Source of the DNA: Puniceicoccaceae bacterium
GTDB lineage: Bacteria; Verrucomicrobiota; Verrucomicrobiia; Opitutales; Coraliomargaritaceae
Direction: 5' to 3'
DNA length: 58,556 nucleotides
Assembly: GCA_017854655.1 (NCBI GenBank)
Contig: JAFMHF010000006.1
Coordinates: 1-58,556 of the forward strand
The stretch's first letter is position 1, and every line of letters starts with the position of its first letter. Positions 25,710 to 34,277 of the stretch are shown one piece after another. The notes beneath the pieces were generated by a model. It did no database searches. It saw nothing but the letters and a program-made list of their open reading frames with translations, and had not been told where the DNA came from. A program made the translations under genes and the position numbers.

Positions 25710-27233
25710 TCAGCGAAGTCGGGTGATTGAGGCTTCAGCCTCGTTGCGAAGCCGGTGATTCGGTGCGAGCTGGATGAAGTCTTCATAGAGCACGATTGCG
25801 GACGAATTGTTCCCGCTGATTCGCTCATAGCCACGGGCGAGTGAGAGGGCGATCTCGGGGCTGCGGGGAAAACGGACGTAGGCGGTCTCTAATTCGGCGA
25901 GGAAGTCTTCTGGCTTTTTTGTGCGTTGAATCACGCGCAGATAGTCGAGGGTGTAGCCGATCTCTTGTGGTGCGAGTCGTGTGGCCTCCAGTGCGGTGGT
26001 CTCCGCGTTCTTAGCTTGTCCGTCGAGTCGGTATGCGAGTGAGAGTTGATTCCAAATGTCGGCGCGGGCGTTGGCACGGCCGAGTGCTTGCCAATAGAGC
26101 TGGATGGCTTGTTTGTAATCGTGCTCCATGGACTCGCTTTCGGCATCTGCCAGTAGCTGTTCTAAGCTGCGTGGTGCTAGGGCGGGGCGAATTGCCTCGA
26201 GGGCGGCTTCGGCGGGTTCGACTTCTAATGCGGGTGTGTTGGCCATGGCTTCGGCGCGCTCCATGTCTGCGATGACTTGTGCCTTCCCAGTTGAGGGATC
26301 ACCAGCGTCAATAATTGTTAGGTCGGTGACTGCTGCTGAGGTGTCGGCTACGAGTTTGGCTGCAGCTTCTTTGGCGACAGCTTCTTTGGCGGCAGCTTCT
26401 TTGGCGGCAGCTTCTTTGGCGGCGTTAGACTTGGTCAGTTCTGCTTGTAAGGCTACTTGAGCACTGCGCCAACGTTCAAGTTCGCCGCGGGCGTTGGCCC
26501 ATTCACTGGCATCGAGAGCGCCAGGAAATTGTTTGTCGAGTTGAGTGATGGCTGTTTCGGCAGCGGTCCAGTTTTTTTTGCGAAGGTGGATCTCAAGAAT
26601 ACCGAAGAGTGCGGGAAGAGCATTGGGGTCGTCGCTGTTGGCGGCGATGTTTAGCCAACGTTCGGCCTGAGGTAGGTTGTCGAGTTGCTTAAAAAGTGTG
26701 CCGATTGCGACTGCAGTTTCTGCGGAGGGTGTACTATTTTCCGGATCGACGCTTTTTAAATAAGCGTCGAGGGCTGGCTGAGTCAGCTGTGCCTGTGCGC
26801 GAAATTCGCCAAGGCGTAGCCAAAGTTCGGCGTTGATGGCGTCGGGATCCACCGCGACGAGCGCTTCGAGTAGCTCGTAAGCGGCGGCGGATAGATTCGC
26901 ATTTTCTTGAGCGCGGTAGGTTTGGAAGAGGAGTTCTAGGTCGCTTGGTGCCTGAGCATAAGCGGCGCTAAGGTAAAAGGCAGCTTCAGGAGTATTGCCA
27001 AGCGCGTGGTGGATGTCACCGATTCGTTGAAGGATTTCGGGGTCGTTGGGGTATGCTTGAGCAAGTATTTCGAGTGTGGCGAGTGCTGCGGTCTCGTCGC
27101 CAGAAGTGCGTAGTTGCGCCGCCTGATTGAGGCTGTTGGCTCTCTTTTCTTCTGGCCCGCTGCAACCTGCGAAAATCGCGAGTATCAGAGGGATTAGGAT
27201 GAAGATTACTTTTTTGGTGTTTGCTTTTAGCAT
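25710..27233 (-). CDS. Tetratricopeptide-repeat lipoprotein with EAAAK helical linker
   Basis: About 507 residues. The N-terminus MLKANTKKVIFILIPLILAIFAGCSG is a lipoprotein signal with lipobox FAGC, so the protein should be anchored in a membrane facing the periplasm. Two groups of TPR-like helices (LRTSGDETAALATLEILAQAYPNDPEILQ, YKQAIQLYWQALGRANARADIWNQL and others) flank an alanine/glutamate/lysine segment made of KEAAA units. That segment should form a long rigid helix separating the TPR halves. The start is at the ATG giving a normal signal length. It is likely an envelope scaffold; partners are unknown. Confidence 0.8.
   Translation of the reverse strand: MLKANTKKVIFILIPLILAIFAGCSGPEEKRANSLNQAAQLRTSGDETAALATLEILAQAYPNDPEILQRIGDIHHALGNTPEAAFYLSAAYAQAPSDLELLFQTYRAQENANLSAAAYELLEALVAVDPDAINAELWLRLGEFRAQAQLTQPALDAYLKSVDPENSTPSAETAVAIGTLFKQLDNLPQAERWLNIAANSDDPNALPALFGILEIHLRKKNWTAAETAITQLDKQFPGALDASEWANARGELERWRSAQVALQAELTKSNAAKEAAAKEAAAKEAVAKEAAAKLVADTSAAVTDLTIIDAGDPSTGKAQVIADMERAEAMANTPALEVEPAEAALEAIRPALAPRSLEQLLADAESESMEHDYKQAIQLYWQALGRANARADIWNQLSLAYRLDGQAKNAETTALEATRLAPQEIGYTLDYLRVIQRTKKPEDFLAELETAYVRFPRSPEIALSLARGYERISGNNSSAIVLYEDFIQLAPNHRLRNEAEASITRLR
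26362..26421 (-). repeat. 15-bp tandem repeat encoding KEAAA units
   Basis: Four adjoining 15-bp units, three identical (GCAGCTTCTTTGGCG on the plus strand) and one with a single change. They encode repeated EAAAK/KEAAA pentapeptides in frame. Confidence 0.9.
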
Positions 27234-27351
27234 AAGCAGCAATTTGTTGCGAAGGGTGTGTATTACTGGAGATAAGACCACAGTGTTACCGTCACTTTCG
27301 TTTCCCTTGTTTGGGTGTCAAGTGGATAGGCGGGCGTTGTGCCTTGATTTG

Positions 27352-28476
27352 ATGCTGTTTCGCTGGATTTGCGGGGCGTTGCTTCTCTTGGGTGTTTTTT
27401 GGGTGCCGTCGGCTGCGAGTGCGCAGGAGGGCTTGCCGCCACGTGCGCCATTGGGCTTGGTCTGGGAGGTGCCAGTGCTAAAGGGGGAACTTTATTACTC
27501 TGAAGTGTCGGCTTTGGTTGAGACGTATGAAGCTAGGGTGGGCACCTCGTTGGTACCGAGTAAGCGTGGCAAGGTGGGCATTAAAGTAAACACACGGAGT
27601 GGTCGTGGTTTGAGCACGCCGTTACAATTGCTTCGAGCTGTGATCGAGGTATTGGAAGCACGTGGCTTTGCGCGGGATTCGATCTTGATTGTGGACTATT
27701 CAGCGTATCAGTTGCGGCAGGCTGGTATCATGCCTTCGATCAGCTCGGATCAGGGCGATTTTGAGGGTTGCCCAGTATATGCGCTCGATAGTGAGCAGCA
27801 TTATGATCTGGATTGGTTTTATGATAGCCCGTTGCCGCCGAGCTTAAATCAAGAACCGCAGTTATTCGGTGGCTTGGGGCGCGGTAGTAGTGCGCTGAAG
27901 GTCGGTGCTAAGGAGCGAAAAAGTTTTTTGGCAGCGCCGCTATTGTTTGAGGTGGATTTTTGGTTGAATTTGGCGGTCGGGGTGGATGATGCTGCACTGG
28001 GCGTGGATGGTGCCCTGGCGAATGCGACCTTGTGGAATGTAAGTAACAGTCAGCGCTTTCTTGGTAATGAGGCGACTGCATCGTCCGCCGTTGCAGAGAT
28101 CGCAGCGATTCCGGAGCTAAATGAGCGAATGGTGCTGCATTTTATTTCGTTGGATCGCTATCAGTATATTGGTGGGCCGCTTTTTAAATCCCGCTATTCT
28201 CGATCGGAGCCGTTGTTATGGATGAGTTCGGATCCAGTCGCCATTGATCGCTTGTTGTGTGATAAGATCAATAAGCACCGGCGGTTGGACGGTTTCCCAG
28301 AGATTTCGCCGCTGCCGCGTCAGTTGCCCTTTGCCGCTAGTCTGGGCTTGGGAGTGTTTGATAAATCGCGTATTCGGATACAGCGTTTAGTACTGGTTGC
28401 TCCAGCAAAAAACGACCAATCATTTTCAGAGAAGGACGAGGCGATCCCGTCGAATGGCGACTTTGAGTTAGAATAA
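27352..28476 (+). CDS. DUF362-like protein with signal peptide
   Basis: A 374-residue exported protein. The N-terminus MLFRWICGALLLLGVFWVPSAASA is a clear signal peptide with an ASA cleavage site. The mature region matches the DUF362 pattern: VGIKVNTRSGRGLSTP, LLRAVIEVLEARGFARDSILIVDYS, NLAVGVDDAALGVDGALANATLWNV and SSDPVAIDRLLCDKI. DUF362 proteins are often linked to iron-sulphur or redox functions, but no ferredoxin-type cysteine motif is visible. An upstream ATG in frame runs antisense through the neighbouring lipoprotein's promoter and is less likely. Divergent from the TPR lipoprotein. Confidence 0.75.
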   Translation: MLFRWICGALLLLGVFWVPSAASAQEGLPPRAPLGLVWEVPVLKGELYYSEVSALVETYEARVGTSLVPSKRGKVGIKVNTRSGRGLSTPLQLLRAVIEVLEARGFARDSILIVDYSAYQLRQAGIMPSISSDQGDFEGCPVYALDSEQHYDLDWFYDSPLPPSLNQEPQLFGGLGRGSSALKVGAKERKSFLAAPLLFEVDFWLNLAVGVDDAALGVDGALANATLWNVSNSQRFLGNEATASSAVAEIAAIPELNERMVLHFISLDRYQYIGGPLFKSRYSRSEPLLWMSSDPVAIDRLLCDKINKHRRLDGFPEISPLPRQLPFAASLGLGVFDKSRIRIQRLVLVAPAKNDQSFSEKDEAIPSNGDFELE

Positions 28477-28535
28477 TTACCGATGTGCGAAGAAACACCT
28501 TGAACTGAGACGAAAAGCCTCGTTCTTTCCTTCTT

Positions 28536-28910
28536 ATGCAGATCGCGGACTATTATCCGATTCTTATTCAATTTTCTATCGCAGCCAGTATAGGTGCGGT
28601 CGTTCTGGTAGCGTCGCATATTTTTGGGCAGCGCGGCACTTCGGTTGGCCTTAAGGATACGCCTTACGAGTGTGGTATGTTGGCTGAAGGTTCCGGCCAT
28701 GCGCGGTTTGCGGTGAAATTCTATGTCACAGCGATGCTTTTTATCCTGTTCGATATCGAAGTCATCTTTCTGATGCCCTGGGTGCTAGTCTTTCGCGAGT
28801 TCCTGGCTGCAAGCTTGCCGATTTTATTGCCGATTTTCTTCTTCCTCTTTGTGATGGTCCTCGGACTTTTCTACGAGTTGAGGAAGGGTGCGATTGAGTG
28901 GGATCAGTAA
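28536..28910 (+). CDS. nuoA: NADH-quinone oxidoreductase subunit A (NuoA)
   Basis: A small membrane subunit of respiratory complex I, 124 residues with three membrane helices. Conserved family features are GLKDTPYECGM (the ECG loop that lines the quinone chamber), RFAVKFYVTAMLFILFDIEVIFLMPW and a C-terminal EWD-type end (ELRKGAIEWDQ). The rest of the nuo operon is not adjacent: upstream is a DUF362 protein, downstream the DAC fusion gene. The remaining subunits must be encoded elsewhere, or this is an extra copy. Confidence 0.92.
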   Translation: MQIADYYPILIQFSIAASIGAVVLVASHIFGQRGTSVGLKDTPYECGMLAEGSGHARFAVKFYVTAMLFILFDIEVIFLMPWVLVFREFLAASLPILLPIFFFLFVMVLGLFYELRKGAIEWDQ

Positions 28911-28983
28911 ACCTGGCCTGGCTGGGCTTGTTTGCAATGTTCTCGTTTTGTTGCTTGGCCTGAGCCTCCGGGTTCATCCGCGG

Positions 28984-29007
28984 CTGTTATTTATTCTGTT
29001 ATTTATT
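28984..29007 (+). repeat. 12-bp tandem repeat upstream of the EIIA–DAC gene
   Basis: CTGTTATTTATT occurs twice in direct tandem. It is followed at 29016–29021 by TTGACA, a consensus −35 hexamer. No correctly spaced −10 precedes the ATG, so I do not call a promoter. Confidence 0.6.
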
Positions 29008-29049
29008 CAAACCCTTTGACAATAGACGCTCTCGTTTCACATATAAGCT

Positions 29050-30408
29050 ATGCGTATTGACCGCTACATCGCTCAAAATCGTGTGATCGATCTCAAGAGC
29101 ACCGACTTCAAGGGTGCATTGTCGGAACTGCTGAACGTTTTCGATTTATCGAAAGACAGAAAGCTGACAAAAAAGGGGCTATTGAGGGATCTGTTGGATC
29201 GGGAGAAGCAGATGACGACTTATTTAGGCAGCGGTGTATGTTTGCCTCATGCGCGAGTGCCGATGAAGCGCAACTATATGATTGCTGTGGGGCGTTGTCC
29301 GAATGGGTTGCGCTACGATGGGCAAACTGAGTATCAAGGTATCCGCTACGTCTTTCTATTACTCGCATCAGAAAAAGCGCGGAGTTATTTGTATAGCTTA
29401 GCATCGCTGGCTCGTGTGTTTCAGGATGATTCGCACATGGAGCGCTTGGCGGCAGCCGAGTCGTTGCCAGACTTTCGTCGTGAGCTGAAGTTGGTTTTCG
29501 GGGGGGATGGCATCAAGCCGCGTCGGCGTCATGATCGGTTTAATAATTTAATCCTGAAGGAAGCGGCAAAGATCGCCAAAGGGGCGAACTGCACTTCGGT
29601 CTTGGTTTTTGGTGATACTTTTGGCGGTGGGGTCGAAGTGGGGCGAATGTTTAAGGGGTTTAAAACAGTGCTGATTGCACATGGCACATCAGATTCAGTG
29701 ACAGAGCGGAATGATATTGATGCGATCTTGCCGATACGTTCGTTTAGTAATCATCGCTTTTCTCAATTGCGTAGTGCGGTATTGATTGGCCTGACGCGCG
29801 GTATCTTTTCGAGCACTGAGCGCTTATGCTGCGTGGGTGGGCTGCCGCAAAGTAATCAATTCGACAGTATTACGGTGGTCGATGTGGAGCGCGAATTTCA
29901 GACCATGCTGATGCAGAAGTCCGATATGCTGCCGGCGGGGGTCAAGGCTGAGGTGGTTGAGCGCGTGCTCGCCATTGCCACTGAGCTAGCTGTTGAAGGC
30001 CGTGAGGGGCATCCTGTTGGGTGCTTGTTTGTATTAGGTAATTCAGATGAAATCATTGAATACACCAAGCCGCTTATTTTGAATCCATTTTATGGATATA
30101 AGGATGAGGATCGGAACATCCTGAACCCGTTCATGGACGAAACAGTCAAAGAGCTATCTTCGATTGATGGTGCATTTATTATTCGTGGTGATGGGGTATT
30201 AATTTCCGCAGGCTCATTGATTCATGCGCCAGATTATACTCATAATTTGCCCAGTGGCTTGGGTAGTCGTCATGCCGCGGCTGCGTCGATCACTCAAGTC
30301 GAAGATTGTCTTTGCGTTGTCGTTTCCGGCAGCACCGGACAGGTCACACTTTTCCGACGCGGCGAGATGTTGCCGTTGATTGAAAAAGCGCTAGTGCGTA
30401 ATAGTTGA
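29050..30408 (+). CDS. PTS EIIA domain fused to a DisA_N-type diadenylate cyclase domain
   Basis: 452 residues in three parts. Residues 1–145 resemble a PTS EIIA (fructose/Ntr) domain: TTYLGSGVCLPHARVP holds the phosphorylatable His67. Residues about 155–300 form an alpha/beta region (ILKEAAKIAKGANCTSVLVF) that I cannot assign with confidence. Residues about 330–452 match DisA_N/DAC: IDGAFIIRGDGVLISAG, then GLGSRHAAAASITQVEDCLCVVVSG, with a typical TGQVTLFRRGEM ending. The DGA motif is intact but the usual RHR reads RHA. If active it would make c-di-AMP from ATP under PTS control. No membrane segment is seen, so it is presumably cytoplasmic. Activity is inference. Confidence 0.82.
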   Translation: MRIDRYIAQNRVIDLKSTDFKGALSELLNVFDLSKDRKLTKKGLLRDLLDREKQMTTYLGSGVCLPHARVPMKRNYMIAVGRCPNGLRYDGQTEYQGIRYVFLLLASEKARSYLYSLASLARVFQDDSHMERLAAAESLPDFRRELKLVFGGDGIKPRRRHDRFNNLILKEAAKIAKGANCTSVLVFGDTFGGGVEVGRMFKGFKTVLIAHGTSDSVTERNDIDAILPIRSFSNHRFSQLRSAVLIGLTRGIFSSTERLCCVGGLPQSNQFDSITVVDVEREFQTMLMQKSDMLPAGVKAEVVERVLAIATELAVEGREGHPVGCLFVLGNSDEIIEYTKPLILNPFYGYKDEDRNILNPFMDETVKELSSIDGAFIIRGDGVLISAGSLIHAPDYTHNLPSGLGSRHAAAASITQVEDCLCVVVSGSTGQVTLFRRGEMLPLIEKALVRNS

Positions 30409-30508
30409 TAGTAGAAGATTAATGGTGCCTCCAACATTTTGCTGAATTCAGCTAAAGAACTGATTTTCAGTTCGCCAACAAACGACTTTCCACAAACAAC
30501 TGCCCTCT

Positions 30509-31318
30509 ATGTCTCGTATTGAAAAAGCCTTCGCTACTGCCCGTGCCGAAAACCGTGCCGCTTTTGTCGGCTATTTATGTGCTGGCGATCCTGACTTTGA
30601 AACATCTGTCAAAGCATGCCGTGCGGTGATTGATGCAGGCGTCGATGTACTGGAGTTGGGCGTGCCATTTTCGGATCCGCTCGCGGATGGATCGACCAAT
30701 CAACTGGCCGCGCAACGTGCACTTGAAAGTGGAAGTACCAGCACCCGTGTGCTGGAGTTAGTCAAAGCGGTGCGTGCATTTAGCGACGTACCGATTGTTT
30801 TCTATACCTATTACAATCTGGTCTTCGCTTGGGGTAGTGAAGCGTATGCTAAGCAAGCAAAAGCTGCGGGGGTCGATGGTATACTCACTTTAGATCTGCC
30901 GCCGGAAGAAGCTGGCGATCATTTAGTCGCGTGTGAGAAGCATGGGTTGCAAACTGTATTTATCGTCGCACCAACCACTCCAGACTCGCGCTTAGAAACG
31001 ATCTGTAAGGCAGCTACTGGATTTGTTTATTACGTATCACGTGAAGGTGTGACTGGTGAGCAAGCTGCGATGTCGGATGGTATTAAGGCACGCGTTGATG
31101 TGATTAAGCAGTACACCGATCTGCCAGTCGTGGTTGGCTTCGGCATTTCCAATGCCGATCATGTCCAGACAGTCGCACAGGCAGCCGACGGCATCGTTGT
31201 TGGCAGTGCGATTGTAAACTGCATTGCAGATAATCTCGGTGTTACGGCTGCGATTGAGTCGGCATTGACTTCGAAAATGAATGCCCTGACTGCAGGCAAT
31301 GCCTTGGCAAAATCTTAG
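30509..31318 (+). CDS. trpA: Tryptophan synthase alpha chain
   Basis: Cleaves indole-3-glycerol phosphate and passes indole to TrpB. 269 residues, full length. Catalytic residues are visible in VLELGVPFSDPLADGSTNQ (Glu and Asp). VFYTYYNLVFAWG, VDGILTLDLPPEEAG, GFVYYVSREGVTG and VVGFGISNADH are typical phosphate- and loop-region motifs. trpB and other trp genes are not adjacent, so the pathway is dispersed here. Confidence 0.96.
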   Translation: MSRIEKAFATARAENRAAFVGYLCAGDPDFETSVKACRAVIDAGVDVLELGVPFSDPLADGSTNQLAAQRALESGSTSTRVLELVKAVRAFSDVPIVFYTYYNLVFAWGSEAYAKQAKAAGVDGILTLDLPPEEAGDHLVACEKHGLQTVFIVAPTTPDSRLETICKAATGFVYYVSREGVTGEQAAMSDGIKARVDVIKQYTDLPVVVGFGISNADHVQTVAQAADGIVVGSAIVNCIADNLGVTAAIESALTSKMNALTAGNALAKS

Positions 31319-31433
31319 AGAGTTGCATTCCCTGTGGAGAGCTATCGCTGCTTTTATGTGGCTCGGAGCCAACGTGTTCTGCTGTTGACCAGTACATGAA
31401 TACCATCAACGTCTGTCGTATCTTGGGTAATAC

Positions 31434-32057
31434 ATGAGTATGCACACACACAGTGATGATCGGATGGCCTGCCCTTCATGTGACCAGTTGTATGACATGT
31501 CAGGCTTAGAGGATCGACAAAAGGCTCGTTGTGGAACCTGTAATCATCTTCTCGCTAGCTATCGGAAGCATGCGTATGCGCATGTGGTGGCATTTTCTAT
31601 CAGTGGTTTGATATTCTTTGTATTGGCATGTCGCTATCCTTTTATGTCCTTTAAATCGAGTGGCATGGAGAGTGTCATGACGCTGCCGCAAGCAATTACG
31701 CAGATCAAAGGTGAGGGGATGTGGGATCTCGCAATTTTAGTGGCTTGTTTTATTTTAATCATTCCTGCCTTGGTGATGGTCTTAACTGGAGCACTGGGCA
31801 TTTCGCTTTTAGCTGGCTGGCGTAATTACTGGGCGAAGGATGTCGCAAAGTTGATTTTTCATTTGCAGGTGTGGAGCATGGTAGAGGTTTTTTTTATCGG
31901 GGTCTTGGTTAGTTTGTTTAAAATTGCGCACATGGCGACGGTGGGTATCGGTATTGCGTTTTGGAGCTATGCGGCATTTGCCATATTCTTTACCTTGATG
32001 TTGTCGAATTTGGACACGTTTTATACCTGGAAACGCTTGGAGGAGCTTGAGCCATGA
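31434..32057 (+). CDS. pqiA: PqiA-like inner-membrane protein, N-terminal-half paralogue
   Basis: First gene of a Pqi lipid-transport operon. It has a zinc ribbon (CPSCDQLYDMSG…RCGTCNHLL) followed by four membrane helices: VVAFSISGLIFFVLACRYPF, MWDLAILVACFILIIPALVMVLTG, VWSMVEVFFIGVLVSLFKI and IAFWSYAAFAIFFTLMLSN. At 207 residues it corresponds to one half of E. coli PqiA. The other half is the next gene, whose start overlaps this stop by four bases. It probably helps the MCE protein move phospholipids across the envelope. Confidence 0.9.
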   Translation: MSMHTHSDDRMACPSCDQLYDMSGLEDRQKARCGTCNHLLASYRKHAYAHVVAFSISGLIFFVLACRYPFMSFKSSGMESVMTLPQAITQIKGEGMWDLAILVACFILIIPALVMVLTGALGISLLAGWRNYWAKDVAKLIFHLQVWSMVEVFFIGVLVSLFKIAHMATVGIGIAFWSYAAFAIFFTLMLSNLDTFYTWKRLEELEP

Positions 32058-32668
32058 GCCGAGTGACTGCTGCCTCCAAAGGATTGGCGTCGTGCCACTT
32101 GTGTCAGAAGGTTGCAAGTGTCGAGCTGGATAAGTGCCCGCGTTGTGGGACTGCGCTGCATTCGCGAAAGTCGAATAGTTTGAATCGCACGTTGGCCTTA
32201 CTTTGCACCGCGACGATTTTATATATTCCGGCTAATATTTGCCCAATTATGATTACCGATCAGTTGGGCAGTTCGATCGAAAGTACGATCCTTGGGGGTG
32301 TGGTGCTGCTGATTCAGATGGATTCGATACCTGTCGCTGCGATCATATTTATTGCCAGTGTGATGGTGCCAGTTGGGAAGTTGCTGTCTTTATTTTATTT
32401 ATGTTGGACGGTTAAGTTTGGTTCGTCGGTGAGCTCTCGGCAGCGCACGATTGCTTATCGTATTACGGAGTTGATCGGTAAGTGGTCGATGATCGATGTG
32501 TTTGTGGTATCGATCCTGGTGGCGCTGGTTCACATCGGAAAAGTTCTGGTGATTCGCCCAGGGATTGCGTCTATTGCATTTGCAGCTTTAGTGATCGTGA
32601 CAATGATCGCGGCTGAAGGATTCGACCCTAGATTATTTTGGGATAAAGAGGAAGAAAATCATGACTGA
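32054..32668 (+). CDS. pqiA: PqiA-like inner-membrane protein, C-terminal-half paralogue
   Basis: Second PqiA module, 204 residues. A zinc ribbon (CHLCQKVASVELDKCPRCGTAL) precedes four membrane helices: LNRTLALLCTATILYIPANI, IPVAAIIFIASVMVPVGKLLSLFYL, WSMIDVFVVSILVALVHI and IASIAFAALVIVTMIAA. Its ATG overlaps the upstream stop and its own 3' end overlaps pqiB by eight bases, indicating translational coupling. Split PqiA genes occur in several phyla. Confidence 0.9.
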   Translation: MSRVTAASKGLASCHLCQKVASVELDKCPRCGTALHSRKSNSLNRTLALLCTATILYIPANICPIMITDQLGSSIESTILGGVVLLIQMDSIPVAAIIFIASVMVPVGKLLSLFYLCWTVKFGSSVSSRQRTIAYRITELIGKWSMIDVFVVSILVALVHIGKVLVIRPGIASIAFAALVIVTMIAAEGFDPRLFWDKEEENHD

Positions 32669-34277
32669 TATAGCTAAACCTACTATAGATAAGCGTAATC
32701 GCCTCTCGGTGATATGGATTATCCCGCTTGTTGCGCTTGCATTAGGCCTCTGGATGGTCGTCGACAAAAAGATGTCTGAAGGGCCTGTGATACAGGTTAG
32801 CTTTAAGACCGCCGAAGGTATCGTTGCCGCGAAGACGAAGGTCAAGTATCTGAATGTTGAAGTCGGTCAGGTTGAAGCGATTTCGTTGAATGATTCAATG
32901 GACGGAGTCTTGGCTTCAGTACGTATTGATCATGATGCAAAGCATCTACTCTACCAAGACACTCAGTTTTGGGTCGTTCGTGCTCGTGTCGGCGCTGGAA
33001 ACATCAGCGGTTTGAGCACTTTGCTGGGAGGCGCGTATCTAGAGCTGTCGCCGGGCCAGAAAAAAGCGACACACTTTAAGTATGTCGGTTTGGAAACCCC
33101 GCCTTTGACCCCCGCAGGCGCGGCTGGTATTAAGCTAAATCTGTATAGCGAACACGCAGCTTCTGTGAGCACTGGCGATGCCGTCTTATATAATGGCTAT
33201 AAAGTTGGTCGCGTTGAAGGTATGGGGTTTGACGAGACGCAGCGTCTTGTACACTACGATCTCTTTATTGATGCGCCTTATGATCGACTCGTGAATGGCG
33301 CTGTGCGCTTCTGGAATATCAGTGGTATTTCGGTTAATGCCTCAGCAGGAGGGATTGATATTAAGACAGGTTCGTTGGATACAATCTTGCTTGGAGGCGT
33401 GGCTTTTCGCTTGCCCGATGGGGCTGAGGCAGGTGCACCAGTAGAGAATGGGGCAGATTTTAAACTTTATGATAGTTATGCAGCGCTACAGGAGCAGCCT
33501 TATGAGTATTCGTTGGAGTATGTTGTCCAATTTAGCCAATCGCTGCGTGGTCTTCTACCAGGGGCCCCGGTGGAATATCGAGGGATTCCAATCGGCAGCG
33601 TGAGACGTATTATGACGACTGAGCTATTAGCTGATCCTGGAGAGCAACGCGGGGTCGCGATTCCTGTGTTGATTAAGATCGAACCGGGTCGCTTGGGGCT
33701 GGCAGATACGCAGGAGTCGGTGAATCTGATTAAACAAAGTTTGACTGAAAGTGTCCCTCAAGGGCTACGGGCAAGCCTTGAGACTGGGAGTATCATTACG
33801 GGTAGTTTATTTATTAATATCGATTATTATGATGGTGTTTCCTCGGCTGAACTTGGGGAGTATGATCAATATTCTTTGATTCCTAGTGTTGAAACTGGTT
33901 TCGCTCGAATCGAGCAGCAGCTCTCGGATTTTTTAACCAAGGTAAATGCATTGCCGATTGAACAAACGATGCAGAATTTCGATGGCATGGTCACCACAAT
34001 GACCGAACTCATGGAGTCAGTGGATGAGTTCCTGAATGATCGAAACACACAAAATTTAAGCGCGGAAATGACCGCGACATTGAAAGATGTGCGTAAGATA
34101 CTCGGCGGTCTGTCTCCGGATGGTCAAATCTTTCAATCGATCGAGGGCAGTGTGAGTAAAATCAATCAGACACTTTATAATCTCGATGAACTAACACGGA
34201 CCCTCAGCGATAAGCCGAATGCATTGATTCTTCCAACTAACTTCCCTTCAGATCCACTTCCAGGAGCCAATCACTAA
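32661..34277 (+). CDS. pqiB: PqiB-like MCE-domain protein
   Basis: A 538-residue periplasm-spanning lipid transport protein. One N-terminal membrane anchor (LSVIWIIPLVALALGLWMVV) is followed by three MCE domains. These begin near residues 41 (VIQVSFKTAEGIVAAKTKVKY), 156 (IKLNLYSEHAASVSTGDAVLY) and 285 (YVVQFSQSLRGLLPGAPVEYR). A C-terminal helical region of about 110 residues fits the PqiB coiled-coil needle. By analogy with E. coli PqiB it should form a stacked hexameric tunnel between inner and outer membranes. It is coupled to pqiA' upstream and pqiC downstream by overlapping stop and start codons. Confidence 0.93.
   Translation: MTDIAKPTIDKRNRLSVIWIIPLVALALGLWMVVDKKMSEGPVIQVSFKTAEGIVAAKTKVKYLNVEVGQVEAISLNDSMDGVLASVRIDHDAKHLLYQDTQFWVVRARVGAGNISGLSTLLGGAYLELSPGQKKATHFKYVGLETPPLTPAGAAGIKLNLYSEHAASVSTGDAVLYNGYKVGRVEGMGFDETQRLVHYDLFIDAPYDRLVNGAVRFWNISGISVNASAGGIDIKTGSLDTILLGGVAFRLPDGAEAGAPVENGADFKLYDSYAALQEQPYEYSLEYVVQFSQSLRGLLPGAPVEYRGIPIGSVRRIMTTELLADPGEQRGVAIPVLIKIEPGRLGLADTQESVNLIKQSLTESVPQGLRASLETGSIITGSLFINIDYYDGVSSAELGEYDQYSLIPSVETGFARIEQQLSDFLTKVNALPIEQTMQNFDGMVTTMTELMESVDEFLNDRNTQNLSAEMTATLKDVRKILGGLSPDGQIFQSIEGSVSKINQTLYNLDELTRTLSDKPNALILPTNFPSDPLPGANH

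Noticed and set aside
29016-29047. Promoter TTGACA…TATAAG before the EIIA–DAC gene
   Set aside because: The spacer is 20 bases and transcription would begin inside the coding start, so the pair is not a credible promoter for this start codon.
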